Shown here in pieces: positions 1 to 9,289 of a stretch of DNA of 64,000 nt (position 1 is its first letter; each line of letters starts with the position of its first letter). The notes under the pieces were generated by a model. It saw only the letters and a list, made by a program, of their open reading frames with translations. It did no database searches and was not told the DNA's origin. Location: the NCBI GenBank assembly GCA_041391505.1, contig JAWKNW010000006.1, forward strand, positions 62,001 to 126,000, read 5' to 3'. Both the position numbers and the translations under genes were made by a program. This stretch comes from Rhodothermales bacterium (GTDB lineage Bacteria > Bacteroidota > Rhodothermia > Rhodothermales > JAHQVL01).

Positions 1-1022
1 CGAACATCCCGGTCACGACGACCCTCCACGGCCTGAGCGCCTTCCCGGAAACGGACCCGCTGTCGCTCGGCATGCTGGGCATGCACGGCACGTGGTACGC
101 CAACCAGGCCGTCCAGAACTGCGACCTCATCTTTTCGGTGGGCGCGCGCTTCGACGACCGCGTGACGGGCAAGCTCGACAGCTGGGCGCCGCACGCCAAG
201 GTGATCCATATCGACATCGATCCCTCGTGCATCTCGAAAAACGTCCCGGTCGATTGCCCGATCCTCGGCGACGTGAAGGAGGTGCTCCAGAAAATGATGC
301 CGCTGGTGTCGAAGAAAGACACCGGCGCCTGGTTGAGCCGGATCGCGACGTGGCGCGCGGAATGCCCGCTCGAATACGAAAAGGACGGGCTGCTGCGGGC
401 GCAGGGCGTCATCCAGAAGCTGCGCGAGACGTCGGCCGGCGACGCCGTGGTCGTCACGGACGTCGGGCAGCACCAGATGTGGACGGCCCAGTACTTCCAG
501 TTCGTGCGCCCGTATTCGCACATCACGTCGGGCGGCCTCGGCACGATGGGCTTCGGCCTGCCTGCGGCCATCGGCGCGGCGTTCGGGATGCGCGAGAAGG
601 GGATCGACGCCCCGGTGATCTCCATCAGCGGCGACGGCGGCTTCGCCATGAACGCCCAGGAGATGGCCATCGCGTCGGCGCACGCCCTTCCGGTCAAGAT
701 CATCGTCATCAACAACCAGTTCCTCGGCATGGTGCGCCAGTGGCAGGAGCTCTTCCACGAGAACCGCTACAGCCACACGGACCTCGCGCCGACGAACCCG
801 GACTTCGTCCTGCTCGCCGAGGCCTACCACGTGAAGGGCCTTCGTGCCGGCGACCCCGCGTCGCTCGACCAGGCGATCGCGACGGCGTGGTCCATCACCG
901 ATGCGCCCGTGCTCATCGAGTGCCAGGTCCAGAAGGAAGAAATGGTATTCCCGATGGTGCCGGCCGGCGCGGCCACCGGCGAGATGATCACGAAACGGTA
1001 CCGGAACGAAGACGCGCTCTGA
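1..1022 (+). CDS. ilvB: acetolactate synthase large subunit (5' truncated by window edge)
   Basis: Catalytic subunit of acetohydroxyacid synthase, the thiamine-diphosphate enzyme that condenses pyruvate with pyruvate or 2-oxobutyrate in the first common step of valine, leucine and isoleucine synthesis. The reading frame is open from base 3, so the N-terminal pyrimidine-binding domain lies outside the window. What remains starts at the conserved TTTLHGLSAFPETDPLSLGM stretch, continues through the central domain (FSVGARFDDRVTGKL) and ends with the ThDP-binding domain, where the GDGGFAMNAQE...NN motif is visible (about bases 630-715). ilvN follows after 43 bases, the usual pairing with the regulatory subunit. 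Identity is secure; only the upstream part is unseen. Confidence 0.97.
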   Translation, partial: NIPVTTTLHGLSAFPETDPLSLGMLGMHGTWYANQAVQNCDLIFSVGARFDDRVTGKLDSWAPHAKVIHIDIDPSCISKNVPVDCPILGDVKEVLQKMMPLVSKKDTGAWLSRIATWRAECPLEYEKDGLLRAQGVIQKLRETSAGDAVVVTDVGQHQMWTAQYFQFVRPYSHITSGGLGTMGFGLPAAIGAAFGMREKGIDAPVISISGDGGFAMNAQEMAIASAHALPVKIIVINNQFLGMVRQWQELFHENRYSHTDLAPTNPDFVLLAEAYHVKGLRAGDPASLDQAIATAWSITDAPVLIECQVQKEEMVFPMVPAGAATGEMITKRYRNEDAL

Positions 1023-1065
1023 GCCGCCGTCCGTTCCGACCCCACATGTTATTCCGGAGACTCGT

Positions 1066-1641
1066 ATGAGCCAGGCAACCCTTACACCCCAGCAGATTTA
1101 CCGCAAGAAAGCCGCCGGCGAGCCGGTGCAGGCGGACGAATCGCTGCAGCTGCGCCGCCACATCTTCAGCGTGCTGCTGGAGAATTCCATCGGCGCCCTC
1201 AACCGCGTCGTGAACCTGTTCTATCAGCGCGGCTTCGACCTCGAGAGCGTCGTGGTGGGCATCAGCGACGACCCGTCGCTCTACCGCGTCACGCTCGTGA
1301 CGAACGGAACGCCGCGCAAGATCGACCAGGTGCTGCGCCACCTCAATAACCTCGTGGACACGGTGCAGGTCGAAGACCTCACCGACCAGGAATATGTCGA
1401 ACGCGAACTCTGCCTGCTCAAGATCCGCTACAACGAGCGGAATCGCAGCCAGATCATGGACATCAACGACATCTTCCGGGGCAAGGTGATCGACATCACC
1501 CACGAGACGATGACGTACGAACTGACCGGGCCGGCGACCAAGATCAATGCCTTTATCGGCATGATGCAGCCGTTCGGGATCGAAGAACTCCACCGAAGTG
1601 GCCGGGTCGCGATGCGTCGCGCGCTCATCCACGGAAGCTGA
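1066..1641 (+). CDS. ilvN: acetolactate synthase small (regulatory) subunit
   Basis: Regulatory subunit that activates IlvB and carries valine feedback control. The 191 residues start with a short extension, then an ACT domain (RRHIFSVLLENSIGALNRV, about residues 30-50, continuing to about 105), followed by the typical C-terminal domain (LCLLKIRYNERNRSQIMDI) and the closing EELHRSGRVAMRR signature. Length is slightly above the usual 160-175 residues because of the N-terminal extension. A GGAG element lies a few bases before the ATG. It sits between ilvB and ilvC, so all three are probably cotranscribed. Confidence 0.96.
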   Translation: MSQATLTPQQIYRKKAAGEPVQADESLQLRRHIFSVLLENSIGALNRVVNLFYQRGFDLESVVVGISDDPSLYRVTLVTNGTPRKIDQVLRHLNNLVDTVQVEDLTDQEYVERELCLLKIRYNERNRSQIMDINDIFRGKVIDITHETMTYELTGPATKINAFIGMMQPFGIEELHRSGRVAMRRALIHGS

Positions 1642-1673
1642 CACCCTCACCCACCGTATCTACGTAGCTCAAC

Positions 1674-2708
1674 ATGGGATTGAACGTTCATTACGATGCC
1701 GACCAGAGCATCATCCAGGGGAAAAAAGTCGCGGTCATCGGCTATGGCAGCCAGGGACACGCGCATGCGCTGAACCTCACGGACAGTGGGGTAGAGGTCG
1801 TCGTCGGATTGCGTCCGGGATCGAAATCGGCCGAGAAGGCGGCGGAGAAAGGCCTGCGCGTCATGTCGGTGGGTGACGCCACGAAATGGGCCGACGTCGT
1901 GATGGTCCTCGTGCCGGACCAGCACCACAAAAAGGTATTCAATACGGATATCGCCCCGAACCTCAGCGCCGGCAAGGCGCTCGGCGTCGGGCACGGCTTC
2001 AGCGTGCTGTACGGCGAGATCAACCCCCCGGCCGGCGTCGACGTGTTCATGGTCGCGCCGAAGTCGCCCGGCCACCTCGTCCGCCGCGTGTACACCGAAG
2101 GCGCCGGCGTGCCCTGCCTCGTGGCCGTCGCCCAGGATCCCTCCGGCAACGCGCTCCGCCTCGCGCTCAGCTACGCGGCCGCCATCGGCGGCGCGAAGGC
2201 CGGCGTGATCGAGACGACGTTCAAGGACGAGACCGAGACGGACCTCTTCGGCGAACAGGCCGTGCTTTGCGGCGGCTCCGAGGCGCTCATCAAGGCGGGC
2301 TTCGAGACGCTGACGGAAGCCGGCTACCCGCCTGAACTGGCCTATTTCGAGGTGCTGCACGAGCTGAAGCTGATCGTCGACCTCTATTACGAGGGCGGCC
2401 TGGCCTACATGAACTACTCGATCAGCGACACGGCGGAATACGGCAACTACTCGCGCGGCCCCCGCGTGGTCGGGCCGGCCGTGAAGACGGAGATGAAGAA
2501 GATCCTCGGCGAGATCCAGTCGGGCCAGTTCGCCCGCGAATGGATCGCCGAATGCGATGCCGGCTGGCCGAACTTCGGCAACCTGCGCAAGGCCTCGCAC
2601 GATCATCCGATCGAGGTCGTGGGCAAGAAGCTGCGCTCGATGATGAGCTGGCTGCGCCCGAAGAAGTCGGCCGATACCGCCGATTCCCCCGTCGTCGTCG
2701 AGTCGTAG
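1674..2708 (+). CDS. ilvC: ketol-acid reductoisomerase (NADP+)
   Basis: Converts acetolactate or acetohydroxybutyrate to the dihydroxy acid by alkyl migration and NADPH reduction. Class I length (344 aa). The N-terminal Rossmann domain shows VAVIGYGSQGHAHALNL and the cofactor loop GLRPGSKS, and the metal-binding C-terminal domain shows DETETDLFGEQAVLCGG and ELKLIVDLYYEGGL. The common AHGF segment here reads GVGHGFSVLYGEI, a variant that keeps the catalytic His. The C-terminus carries a short polar tail. It lies 32 bases after ilvN and 4 bases before leuB, which argues for one operon. Confidence 0.97.
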   Translation: MGLNVHYDADQSIIQGKKVAVIGYGSQGHAHALNLTDSGVEVVVGLRPGSKSAEKAAEKGLRVMSVGDATKWADVVMVLVPDQHHKKVFNTDIAPNLSAGKALGVGHGFSVLYGEINPPAGVDVFMVAPKSPGHLVRRVYTEGAGVPCLVAVAQDPSGNALRLALSYAAAIGGAKAGVIETTFKDETETDLFGEQAVLCGGSEALIKAGFETLTEAGYPPELAYFEVLHELKLIVDLYYEGGLAYMNYSISDTAEYGNYSRGPRVVGPAVKTEMKKILGEIQSGQFAREWIAECDAGWPNFGNLRKASHDHPIEVVGKKLRSMMSWLRPKKSADTADSPVVVES

Positions 2709-2712
2709 GCCG

Positions 2713-3822
2713 ATGGCAGCTGCAAAAACCTATCGCATCGTAACCCTGCCCGGCGACGGCATTGGGCCCGACGTGCTCCGCGAAGCCATGCGGGTGCTCG
2801 GGGCCGTGGCGAAGCCGGCAGGGTTCGCGATCGAAGAAACGACGCACCTCGTGGGCGGCGCCGCCATCGACGGCGCGGGGAATCCGTTCCCCGACGCCAC
2901 CCGCGCGGCCTGCCTCGCGGCGGATGCCGTGATGCTGGGGGCGGTCGGTGGGCCGGCCTGGGATCACCATACCGGCGCGATGCGCCCCGAAAGCGGCCTG
3001 CTCGCCCTGCGCAAGGCGCTCGGCGCGTATGCCAACCTGCGCCCGGTGGCCGTGCCGGAAGCCCTCGTGGCGGCATCGCCGCTGCGGCCGGAGGTGGTGC
3101 GCGGGACGGACATGCTCATCGTGCGCGAGCTGACCGGCGGCATCTACTTCGGCGAGCCCCGCGGCCGCGAGGTGAAGGACGGCCGGCGCTCGGCGCACAA
3201 CACGATGGTGTACGACGAGCACGAAATCGCCCGCATCGCGACGATCGCCTTCGAGTGGGCGCGTCGCCGGCGGGGGAAGGTGACGCTGGTGGACAAGGCC
3301 AACGTGCTGGTCGTGTCGCAGCTCTGGCGGGAAGTCGTCCCCGAAGTGCACAAGGCATCGTTCAGCGACATCGAACTCGATACGCTGTATGTCGACAACG
3401 CCGCGATGCAGATCGTGCTGCGCCCCGCGCAGTTCGATGTCGTGCTGACCGGCAACCTGTTTGGCGACATCCTCTCGGATCTCGCCGCCACCTTGCCCGG
3501 ATCGCTGGGCATGCTGCCCTCCGCGAGCCTGGGCAGCGGCATCGGGCTCTTCGAGCCGGTGCACGGCAGCGCGCCGGATATCGCCGGCCAGAACAAAGCC
3601 AACCCGCTCGCCGCCATCCTGAGCGCCGCCATGCTCCTCGACGCGCTCGGAGAGGCGACCGCCGCCGAAGCGGTTCGCGCGGCGGTGGACGACACGCTCG
3701 CCGAGGGCCTGCGGACGGGCGATCTCTGGCGCGAGGGCTTTACCCGCGTCGGCACCACGGAAATGGGCGAACGCGTCGCCACCCTGGCGCGCAAACGCCT
3801 GGAACATGTACCTATCGGTTAA
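2713..3822 (+). CDS. leuB: 3-isopropylmalate dehydrogenase
   Basis: Oxidative decarboxylation of 3-isopropylmalate in leucine synthesis. The 369-residue protein has the beta-decarboxylating dehydrogenase layout: TLPGDGIGPDVL at the N-terminus, the leucine-type substrate segment ESGLLALRKALGAYANLRP, ELTGGIYFGEPRG, the catalytic VDKANVL, the metal-binding region NLFGDILSDLAA and the NAD-binding GSAPDIAGQNKANP. The ESGLLALRK segment separates LeuB from isocitrate and tartrate dehydrogenases. The start codon lies 4 bases after the ilvC stop, so translational coupling is likely. Confidence 0.97.
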   Translation: MAAAKTYRIVTLPGDGIGPDVLREAMRVLGAVAKPAGFAIEETTHLVGGAAIDGAGNPFPDATRAACLAADAVMLGAVGGPAWDHHTGAMRPESGLLALRKALGAYANLRPVAVPEALVAASPLRPEVVRGTDMLIVRELTGGIYFGEPRGREVKDGRRSAHNTMVYDEHEIARIATIAFEWARRRRGKVTLVDKANVLVVSQLWREVVPEVHKASFSDIELDTLYVDNAAMQIVLRPAQFDVVLTGNLFGDILSDLAATLPGSLGMLPSASLGSGIGLFEPVHGSAPDIAGQNKANPLAAILSAAMLLDALGEATAAEAVRAAVDDTLAEGLRTGDLWREGFTRVGTTEMGERVATLARKRLEHVPIG

Positions 3823-3863
3823 CGCAGGCTCAAGACCGAGAGGGCAAGTAAATCCCGACTTCT

Positions 3864-5471
3864 ATGAGCGACCGCATCATCATCTTCGACACCACGCTCC
3901 GCGACGGCGAGCAGGCACCCGGCGCCTCCATGACGCTGGAAGAAAAAATGAACATCGCCCGCAAACTGGCCGAGCTACGGGTTGATGTCATCGAAGCGGG
4001 TTTTCCGATCTCGTCGCCGCAGGACTTCGAGTCGGTGGCCGAGATCGCCGCAGCCATCGAAGGTCCGACGATCTGCGCGCTGGCCCGGGCGACCGAAGCG
4101 GACGTCCGTGCGGCCGGTGAGGCGCTCACGAGCGGGAAGAATACCCGGATCCACACCTTCATCGCGACGAGCGACATCCACCTGGATGCCAAGTTCAGCC
4201 ATCCCCGGTTCGGGAAGACGATCGAGGAGAAGCGGAAGACGATCATCAAGATGGCCGTCGACGCCGTCACGCAGGCGCGGACGTACACCGACAACGTCGA
4301 GTTCAGCGCCGAAGACGCCGGCCGGTCCGACCTCGGCTACCTGTGCGAGATCGTGCAGGCGGTGGTCGACGCCGGCGCCACGACGATCAACCTGCCCGAT
4401 ACGACGGGCTACTGCATCCCGAGCGAATACGCCGCCATCTTCAAGGCGGTGGCCGCCGGCATCAAGAACCCGGAGCAGGTGATTTTCTCGACGCACTGCC
4501 ACGACGACCTCGGGCTGGCGACGGCCAACTCGCTGGCCGGCGTGCTGGCCGGCGCCCGGCAGATCGAATGCACGCTGAACGGCATCGGCGAACGGGCCGG
4601 CAACGCGCCGCTCGAAGAGGTGGTGATGGCGATCCACGTGCGCTCGAAGAAGTTCGGGCTGCACACGAACATCGAGACCACGAGCCTCATGTCCGCCAGC
4701 AAGCTGGTGCAGGTCGCCTCGGGCTTCCCCGTGCCGCCGAACAAGGCGATCGTCGGGAAAAACGCGTTCAGCCACGAGGCGGGCATCCACCAGCACGGCG
4801 TGCTCCGCCGGCGCGACACGTACGAGATCATGAAGGCGGAGGATGTGGGTCAGGTGGCCGAGCAGATCCGCCTCGGCCGGCACTCGGGCCGGCACGGCTT
4901 CTTCAGCCGGCTGGAGAAGATGGGCTACGCCGTCGCCGAGAACCAGAAGGAAGAACTCTACGAGCGCTTCCTGGCGCTGGCCGACCAGAAAAAAGAGGTG
5001 TTCGAGGAAGATCTGCACCTGCTCGTCGAGAAAAAGCCGACAGTAGGCAAGGTGGATTATATCCTCGAAGAGATGCGCGTCGTGGTGGATGGCAAGAACG
5101 AGCCGGTCGCCGAGGTGACGATCAAGCATCGCCGGGGCGGCGTCGTCCGCAAGGAGCGGGCCACCGGCGACGGCCCGGTGAACGCGCTCTACCGCGCCAT
5201 CAACTACGCCGTGGGCACCGCGCATGAGCTCGAAAGCTACACGATTCGGTCGGTTTCCGAGGGTTCGGACGCGATCGGGGAGGTGCGGGTGCTGACGAGC
5301 CTCGGCGAAGTACGCTTCCACGGTTTCGCCCGGAGCACCGATGTGCTCAAGGCCTCCGCCGAAGCCTACATCGCATCCCTGAACAAGCTCGCCGCCCACC
5401 AGGCCGAACAGGAAAACGTCAGTTTTGTGTCGGACGGCATCATCAGCTCGTTCGAGGGAGACCCGGCGTAA
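3864..5471 (+). CDS. leuA: 2-isopropylmalate synthase
   Basis: Condenses acetyl-CoA with 2-oxoisovalerate, the committed step of leucine synthesis. The TIM-barrel domain begins with IFDTTLRDGEQAPGASM (about residues 6-22), has the metal ligands in STHCHDDLGLATANS and the substrate motif NGIGERAGNA. The C-terminal half (about residues 395-520) is the LeuA regulatory domain that senses leucine (GDGPVNALYRAINYAVG). At 535 residues it is of full length. It is clearly distinct from the second DRE-TIM enzyme at 7452-9098. Gene order leuB-leuA-leuC-leuD is compact, with 41 bases before leuA. Confidence 0.96.
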   Translation: MSDRIIIFDTTLRDGEQAPGASMTLEEKMNIARKLAELRVDVIEAGFPISSPQDFESVAEIAAAIEGPTICALARATEADVRAAGEALTSGKNTRIHTFIATSDIHLDAKFSHPRFGKTIEEKRKTIIKMAVDAVTQARTYTDNVEFSAEDAGRSDLGYLCEIVQAVVDAGATTINLPDTTGYCIPSEYAAIFKAVAAGIKNPEQVIFSTHCHDDLGLATANSLAGVLAGARQIECTLNGIGERAGNAPLEEVVMAIHVRSKKFGLHTNIETTSLMSASKLVQVASGFPVPPNKAIVGKNAFSHEAGIHQHGVLRRRDTYEIMKAEDVGQVAEQIRLGRHSGRHGFFSRLEKMGYAVAENQKEELYERFLALADQKKEVFEEDLHLLVEKKPTVGKVDYILEEMRVVVDGKNEPVAEVTIKHRRGGVVRKERATGDGPVNALYRAINYAVGTAHELESYTIRSVSEGSDAIGEVRVLTSLGEVRFHGFARSTDVLKASAEAYIASLNKLAAHQAEQENVSFVSDGIISSFEGDPA

Positions 5472-5520
5472 TTGCAACATGAAAAAGGCAGATCGCAAAT
5501 CGGATCGAAGTGATCACGCC

Positions 5521-5552
5521 GTGCGATTTTACGAATTACGATGTACGATTTG
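5521..5552. repeat. intergenic ACGATTT-type short repeat, copy 1
   Basis: A low-complexity run of overlapping words (GTGCGATTTTACGA, ATTACGATGTACGATTT) that ends 11 bases before the leuC start. The same vocabulary recurs at 31087-31117 directly before parE (GTGCGATTTGCGACATCAG, then GATTTACGAT). No Shine-Dalgarno sequence is visible between this run and the leuC ATG. I see no coding sense in it. Confidence 0.5.
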
Positions 5553-5563
5553 AGATAACAGCC

Positions 5564-6856
5564 ATGACCATTACAGAGAAGATTCTGGCCCGCAACGCGG
5601 GCAAGGAGTGGGTCGTGCCCGGAGAGAACATCTGGGTCGAGGTGGATGTGCTGATGACGCACGACGTGTGTGGGCCGCCCACCATCGGCATCTTCAAGCG
5701 CGAGTTCGGGCAGGATGCGAAGGTGTTCGATCCCGACAAGCTGGTCATATTCCCGGACCACTACATCTTTACCTCCGACAAACACGCGAACCGCAACGTG
5801 GACATCCTCCGCGAATTCGCGAAGGAGCACAACCTGCCGCACTACTACGACGTGGGGACGGATCGCTATAAGGGCGTCTGCCACATCGCGCTCGCGGAAG
5901 AAGGGTTCAACCTGCCGGGCAAGGTGCTGATCGGGACCGACAGCCACACCTGCACCTCGGGCGCCTTCGGCATGTTCTCGACGGGGGTGGGCAACACCGA
6001 CGCCGCCCTCATCATGGGGACGGGCAAGATCTGGCTGAAGGTGCCGGAGACGATGAAGTTCGTCTTCGAAGGCAGCCTCCCGCCGTACCTGATGGCGAAG
6101 GACCTGATCCTGGCGATCATCGGCGACATCGGGTGCGATGGCGCCACGTACCGGGCGATGGAGTTCGACGGCGAGGCCGTGTTCGACCTGTCGATGGAGG
6201 AGCGGATGACGCTCACCAACATGGCCATCGAGGCCGGCGGCAAGAGCGGCATCATCGCGCCGGATGAAAAGACGTTCGAGCATGTCCGCGCCCGCACGAA
6301 CCGCACGTTCGATCCGGTTTACTCCGATCCCGATGCGAAATACCACTCCGTCCGCGTCTACGACGCGAGCACGATGGAGCCGATGGTGGCCAAGCCGCAC
6401 AGCCCGGACAACAAGGCGAAGGTGAGCGAGGTCTCGGGCGAGAAGCTCGACCGCGCCTACATCGGCAGCTGCACCGGCGGCAAGCTGGGCGACTTCGAGG
6501 CGGCCGCGCGGATCCTGAAGGGCGAGCGCGTCGCGATCGACACGTACATCGTGCCGGCGACGACGGAAGTCGCCAACGCGCTCCACACCACGACGATCGA
6601 CGGCGTCTCGCTGCACGACATCTTCCGGGATTCGGGCTGCAAGATCGGCCCGTCGAGCTGCGCGGCCTGCCTGGGCGGTCCGATCGACACCTTCGGGCGG
6701 ACGCACGGCCAGGAAGTGGTCATCAGCACCACAAACCGCAACTTCCCGGGCCGCATGGGCTCGAAATCGTCGGCCGTGTACCTGGCGTCTCCGCTCACCG
6801 TGGCGGCGTCGGCGCTCTCCGGCCTCATCACCGATCCCCGCGAGGTGCTGGTATGA
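5564..6856 (+). CDS. leuC: 3-isopropylmalate dehydratase large subunit
   Basis: Iron-sulfur subunit of isopropylmalate isomerase. I place the start at the ATG of MTITEKILARNAGK, because residues before it come from the repeat-like spacer and match no family. The 430-residue product shows the aconitase-family layout: GTDSHTCTSGAFGMFSTGVG, then the 4Fe-4S cysteine motifs GSCTGGKLGDF and GPSSCAACLGG, and a C-terminal STTNRNFPGRMG. It belongs to the shorter LeuC type (about 420 residues) used in archaea and many bacteria. Its stop overlaps the leuD start by four bases (ATGA). Confidence 0.96.
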   Translation: MTITEKILARNAGKEWVVPGENIWVEVDVLMTHDVCGPPTIGIFKREFGQDAKVFDPDKLVIFPDHYIFTSDKHANRNVDILREFAKEHNLPHYYDVGTDRYKGVCHIALAEEGFNLPGKVLIGTDSHTCTSGAFGMFSTGVGNTDAALIMGTGKIWLKVPETMKFVFEGSLPPYLMAKDLILAIIGDIGCDGATYRAMEFDGEAVFDLSMEERMTLTNMAIEAGGKSGIIAPDEKTFEHVRARTNRTFDPVYSDPDAKYHSVRVYDASTMEPMVAKPHSPDNKAKVSEVSGEKLDRAYIGSCTGGKLGDFEAAARILKGERVAIDTYIVPATTEVANALHTTTIDGVSLHDIFRDSGCKIGPSSCAACLGGPIDTFGRTHGQEVVISTTNRNFPGRMGSKSSAVYLASPLTVAASALSGLITDPREVLV

Positions 6857-7419
6857 AACCCATTATTCAGGGCAAGGCCTACGTCGTAGGAGACGCGATC
6901 GACACGGATCAGATGATCCCCGCGGAGCATCTGGTCTACAGCCTCAGCGACCCCGAGGAGCGCAAGCTCTACGGCCGGTATGCGATGAGCGGCGTGCCGG
7001 CGGGCAAGCAGGGGCTGCCGTACGGCAACATCCCCTTCACGGCGCCCGACGCCCACGAGAGCGTCTACACGATCATCATCGGCGGCTCGAATTTCGGCTG
7101 CGGATCGTCCCGCGAGCATGCGCCCTTCGCGCTGCAGCAGGCCGGCTGCGAGGCCGTCATCGCCGAGAGCTTCGCGCGCATTTTCTACCGCAACGCCGTC
7201 GACGGCGGCTTCGTGGTGCCGTTCGAGACGCGCCAGAAGCTCAACGAGGTGATCAAGACGGGAGACGAGCTCTCGCTCGACACCGCGCTGGGCAAACTGA
7301 CCAACCACACGACAGGCGAAGAATACCTGCTCAACCCCCTCGGCGAGGTCGCCGAGATCCTGCGGGCCGGCAACGTATTCGAATATGCCCGTCGCGCCGG
7401 CCTGATGGCATCCCGCTGA
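6853..7419 (+). CDS. leuD: 3-isopropylmalate dehydratase small subunit
   Basis: Small, swivelling subunit that completes the LeuCD active site. The 188 residues contain GDAIDTDQMIPAEHL at the N-terminus, the substrate-loop motif GGSNFGCGSSREHAPFAL and the following IAESFARIFYRNAVDGG, all diagnostic. The ATGA overlap with leuC makes translational coupling very likely and secures a 1:1 partner assignment. Confidence 0.97.
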   Translation: MKPIIQGKAYVVGDAIDTDQMIPAEHLVYSLSDPEERKLYGRYAMSGVPAGKQGLPYGNIPFTAPDAHESVYTIIIGGSNFGCGSSREHAPFALQQAGCEAVIAESFARIFYRNAVDGGFVVPFETRQKLNEVIKTGDELSLDTALGKLTNHTTGEEYLLNPLGEVAEILRAGNVFEYARRAGLMASR

Positions 7420-7451
7420 CGGCCGGCCGCACCACCCGAACCCGCACGATC

Positions 7452-9098
7452 ATGGCCACACACGTTGAGTTGTTCGATACTACCCTGAGGGATGGTACCC
7501 AGGGCGAGCACGTCGCGCTCTCCGCGCGCGACAAGCTGCGTATTGCGAAACGATTGGACGCGCTGGGGATCGACATTATCGAGGGCGGGTGGCCCGGCTC
7601 GAATCCGAAAGACCAGGCCTTTTTCGATCTGGCGAAGGACGTATCCTGGCAACACGCGCGCCTCTGTGCGTTCGGGTCCACGCGCCGGTTCTCCAACCCG
7701 CCGGAGCAGGACGCAAACCTCCTCGCGCTGCTGGCCGCCGAGACGCCCGTCGTCTCGATCTTCGGGAAGAGCTGGACGCTCCACGCCGAGGTGGCGCTGG
7801 GCGTGACCCTCGAGCAGAACCTGGAACTGATCCGGTCGTCGGTGGCGTTTCTGAAGGCGCACGGCAAATACGTCGTGTACGACGCCGAGCACTTCTTCGA
7901 CGGGTACAAGGACAACGAGGCCTACGCGCTCGAAACGCTCCGCGCCGCGGCCGGCGCTGGCGCCGACGTGCTGGTGCTCTGCGACACGAACGGCGGCACG
8001 ATGCCGCACGAAGTGTTCGACATCGTCAGCCACGTCTGCGGCGCGTTCACGCTGCCCATCGGCATCCACACGCACAACGACGGCGCCTGCGCGGCGGCCA
8101 ACACGCTGATGGCGGTCCGCGCCGGCGCGCGGCACGTGCAGGGCACCATCAACGGCATCGGCGAGCGGTGCGGGAATGCGGATCTGTGCGCCGTGATCGC
8201 CAGCCTCCAGCTCAAGATGGGCTACAGCTGCATCGAGCCCGAGCAGCTGGCGACGCTGGCGGACCTGAGCCATTTCGTGAACGAGGTGGCCAACCTCGAC
8301 CCCGTCGACCGCGCGCCGTACGTCGGCCACAGCGCCTTCGCCCACAAGGGCGGCGTGCACGTGTCGGCGGTGATGAAGGATCCGCGCGCGTACGAACACA
8401 TCGCGCCCGACCTCGTCGGCAACCGCCGGCGGGTGCTCGTCTCCGACCTCTCGGGGCAGAGCAACGTCCGCTACAAGGCCGACGAACTGGGCATCCACAT
8501 AGAAGACAAGGAGCAGGCCGGGCGCGCCGTTCAGCGCATCAAAGAACTCGAACATCTGGGGTACGAGTTCGAAGGGGCCGAGGCGTCGTTCGAGCTGCTT
8601 CTGCGGACGATCCAGGGCGTGAACACCGACTACTTCGGGCTCGAACGCCTGCGCGTCCGCAACGAAAAGGACGGCGACGGGGCGGCCCACTCGGAAGCCA
8701 CGCTCGTCCTGAACGTGGGCGGCTGCCGGACGCTCAACGTGGCGGAGGGTGTGGGGCCCGTCGATGCCATGTCGAACGCCGTGCGCGAGGCCCTGCGCGG
8801 GTTCTACCCGCAGCTCCAGTACGTGCGCCTGTCCGACTACAAGGTGCGCGTGCTCACCCCGGAAGACGGCACCGGCGCCAAGGTCCGCGTGCTCGTCGAA
8901 CATCACGACAACCACCGCAGCTGGCACACCGTCGGTGTGTCCGAAAACATCCTCGAAGCCAGCTGGCAGGCCCTTTTCGACGGGATCTGTTACCACCTGC
9001 TGGCGACAGGCACCCCTCCGCACGTCCGCGCGACGGACGCCCCCATCGAGCCTGCGGCGTCGCGTCCGACGCTGGCAGTGCCCCACACGACGATGTAG
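7452..9098 (+). CDS. cimA: (R)-citramalate synthase
   Basis: Condenses acetyl-CoA with pyruvate to citramalate; LeuCD and LeuB can then carry this to 2-oxobutyrate, giving isoleucine without threonine deaminase. The sequence starts with ELFDTTLRDGTQGEHVALS and IIEGGWPGSNPKD, signatures of the CimA branch (TIGR00977-type) rather than LeuA, and keeps the metal motif HTHNDGACAAAN and NGIGERCGNADL. The C-terminal allosteric domain (about residues 400-525) ends in NHRSWHTVGVSENILEASW. Length 548 aa fits the family. It lies 32 bases after leuD. A direct substrate assay would be needed to exclude a LeuA-like specificity, but sequence and context agree. Confidence 0.92.
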   Translation: MATHVELFDTTLRDGTQGEHVALSARDKLRIAKRLDALGIDIIEGGWPGSNPKDQAFFDLAKDVSWQHARLCAFGSTRRFSNPPEQDANLLALLAAETPVVSIFGKSWTLHAEVALGVTLEQNLELIRSSVAFLKAHGKYVVYDAEHFFDGYKDNEAYALETLRAAAGAGADVLVLCDTNGGTMPHEVFDIVSHVCGAFTLPIGIHTHNDGACAAANTLMAVRAGARHVQGTINGIGERCGNADLCAVIASLQLKMGYSCIEPEQLATLADLSHFVNEVANLDPVDRAPYVGHSAFAHKGGVHVSAVMKDPRAYEHIAPDLVGNRRRVLVSDLSGQSNVRYKADELGIHIEDKEQAGRAVQRIKELEHLGYEFEGAEASFELLLRTIQGVNTDYFGLERLRVRNEKDGDGAAHSEATLVLNVGGCRTLNVAEGVGPVDAMSNAVREALRGFYPQLQYVRLSDYKVRVLTPEDGTGAKVRVLVEHHDNHRSWHTVGVSENILEASWQALFDGICYHLLATGTPPHVRATDAPIEPAASRPTLAVPHTTM

Positions 9099-9289
9099 CG
9101 CCGCGTGTGGCCGGCTTCGCGCCGGCTCCAACCCTCCTTTCCCGCGGCACGACCTTCCGCCCCGCATGGCTAAGACACCAACGGTGCGGTCAGGATACGA
9201 ACCTTCTGGCCTGGGCTCCGGCCCGCGAATGGATACCTGTATCCCACCGGTTTTGACGTTGAACCCGATACGACTGAACCTGGAATGCC
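9099..9289. other. spacer between cimA and gltB with hairpin and dyad
   Basis: Bases 9110-9126 form GCCGGC-ttcgc-GCCGGC, a stable hairpin 11 bases past the cimA stop but without a following T-run, so at most a weak terminator. Bases 9231-9244 form the dyad GGATAC-ct-GTATCC. The region probably holds the gltBD promoter, but I cannot place convincing -35/-10 or -33/-7 boxes. Confidence 0.3.
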
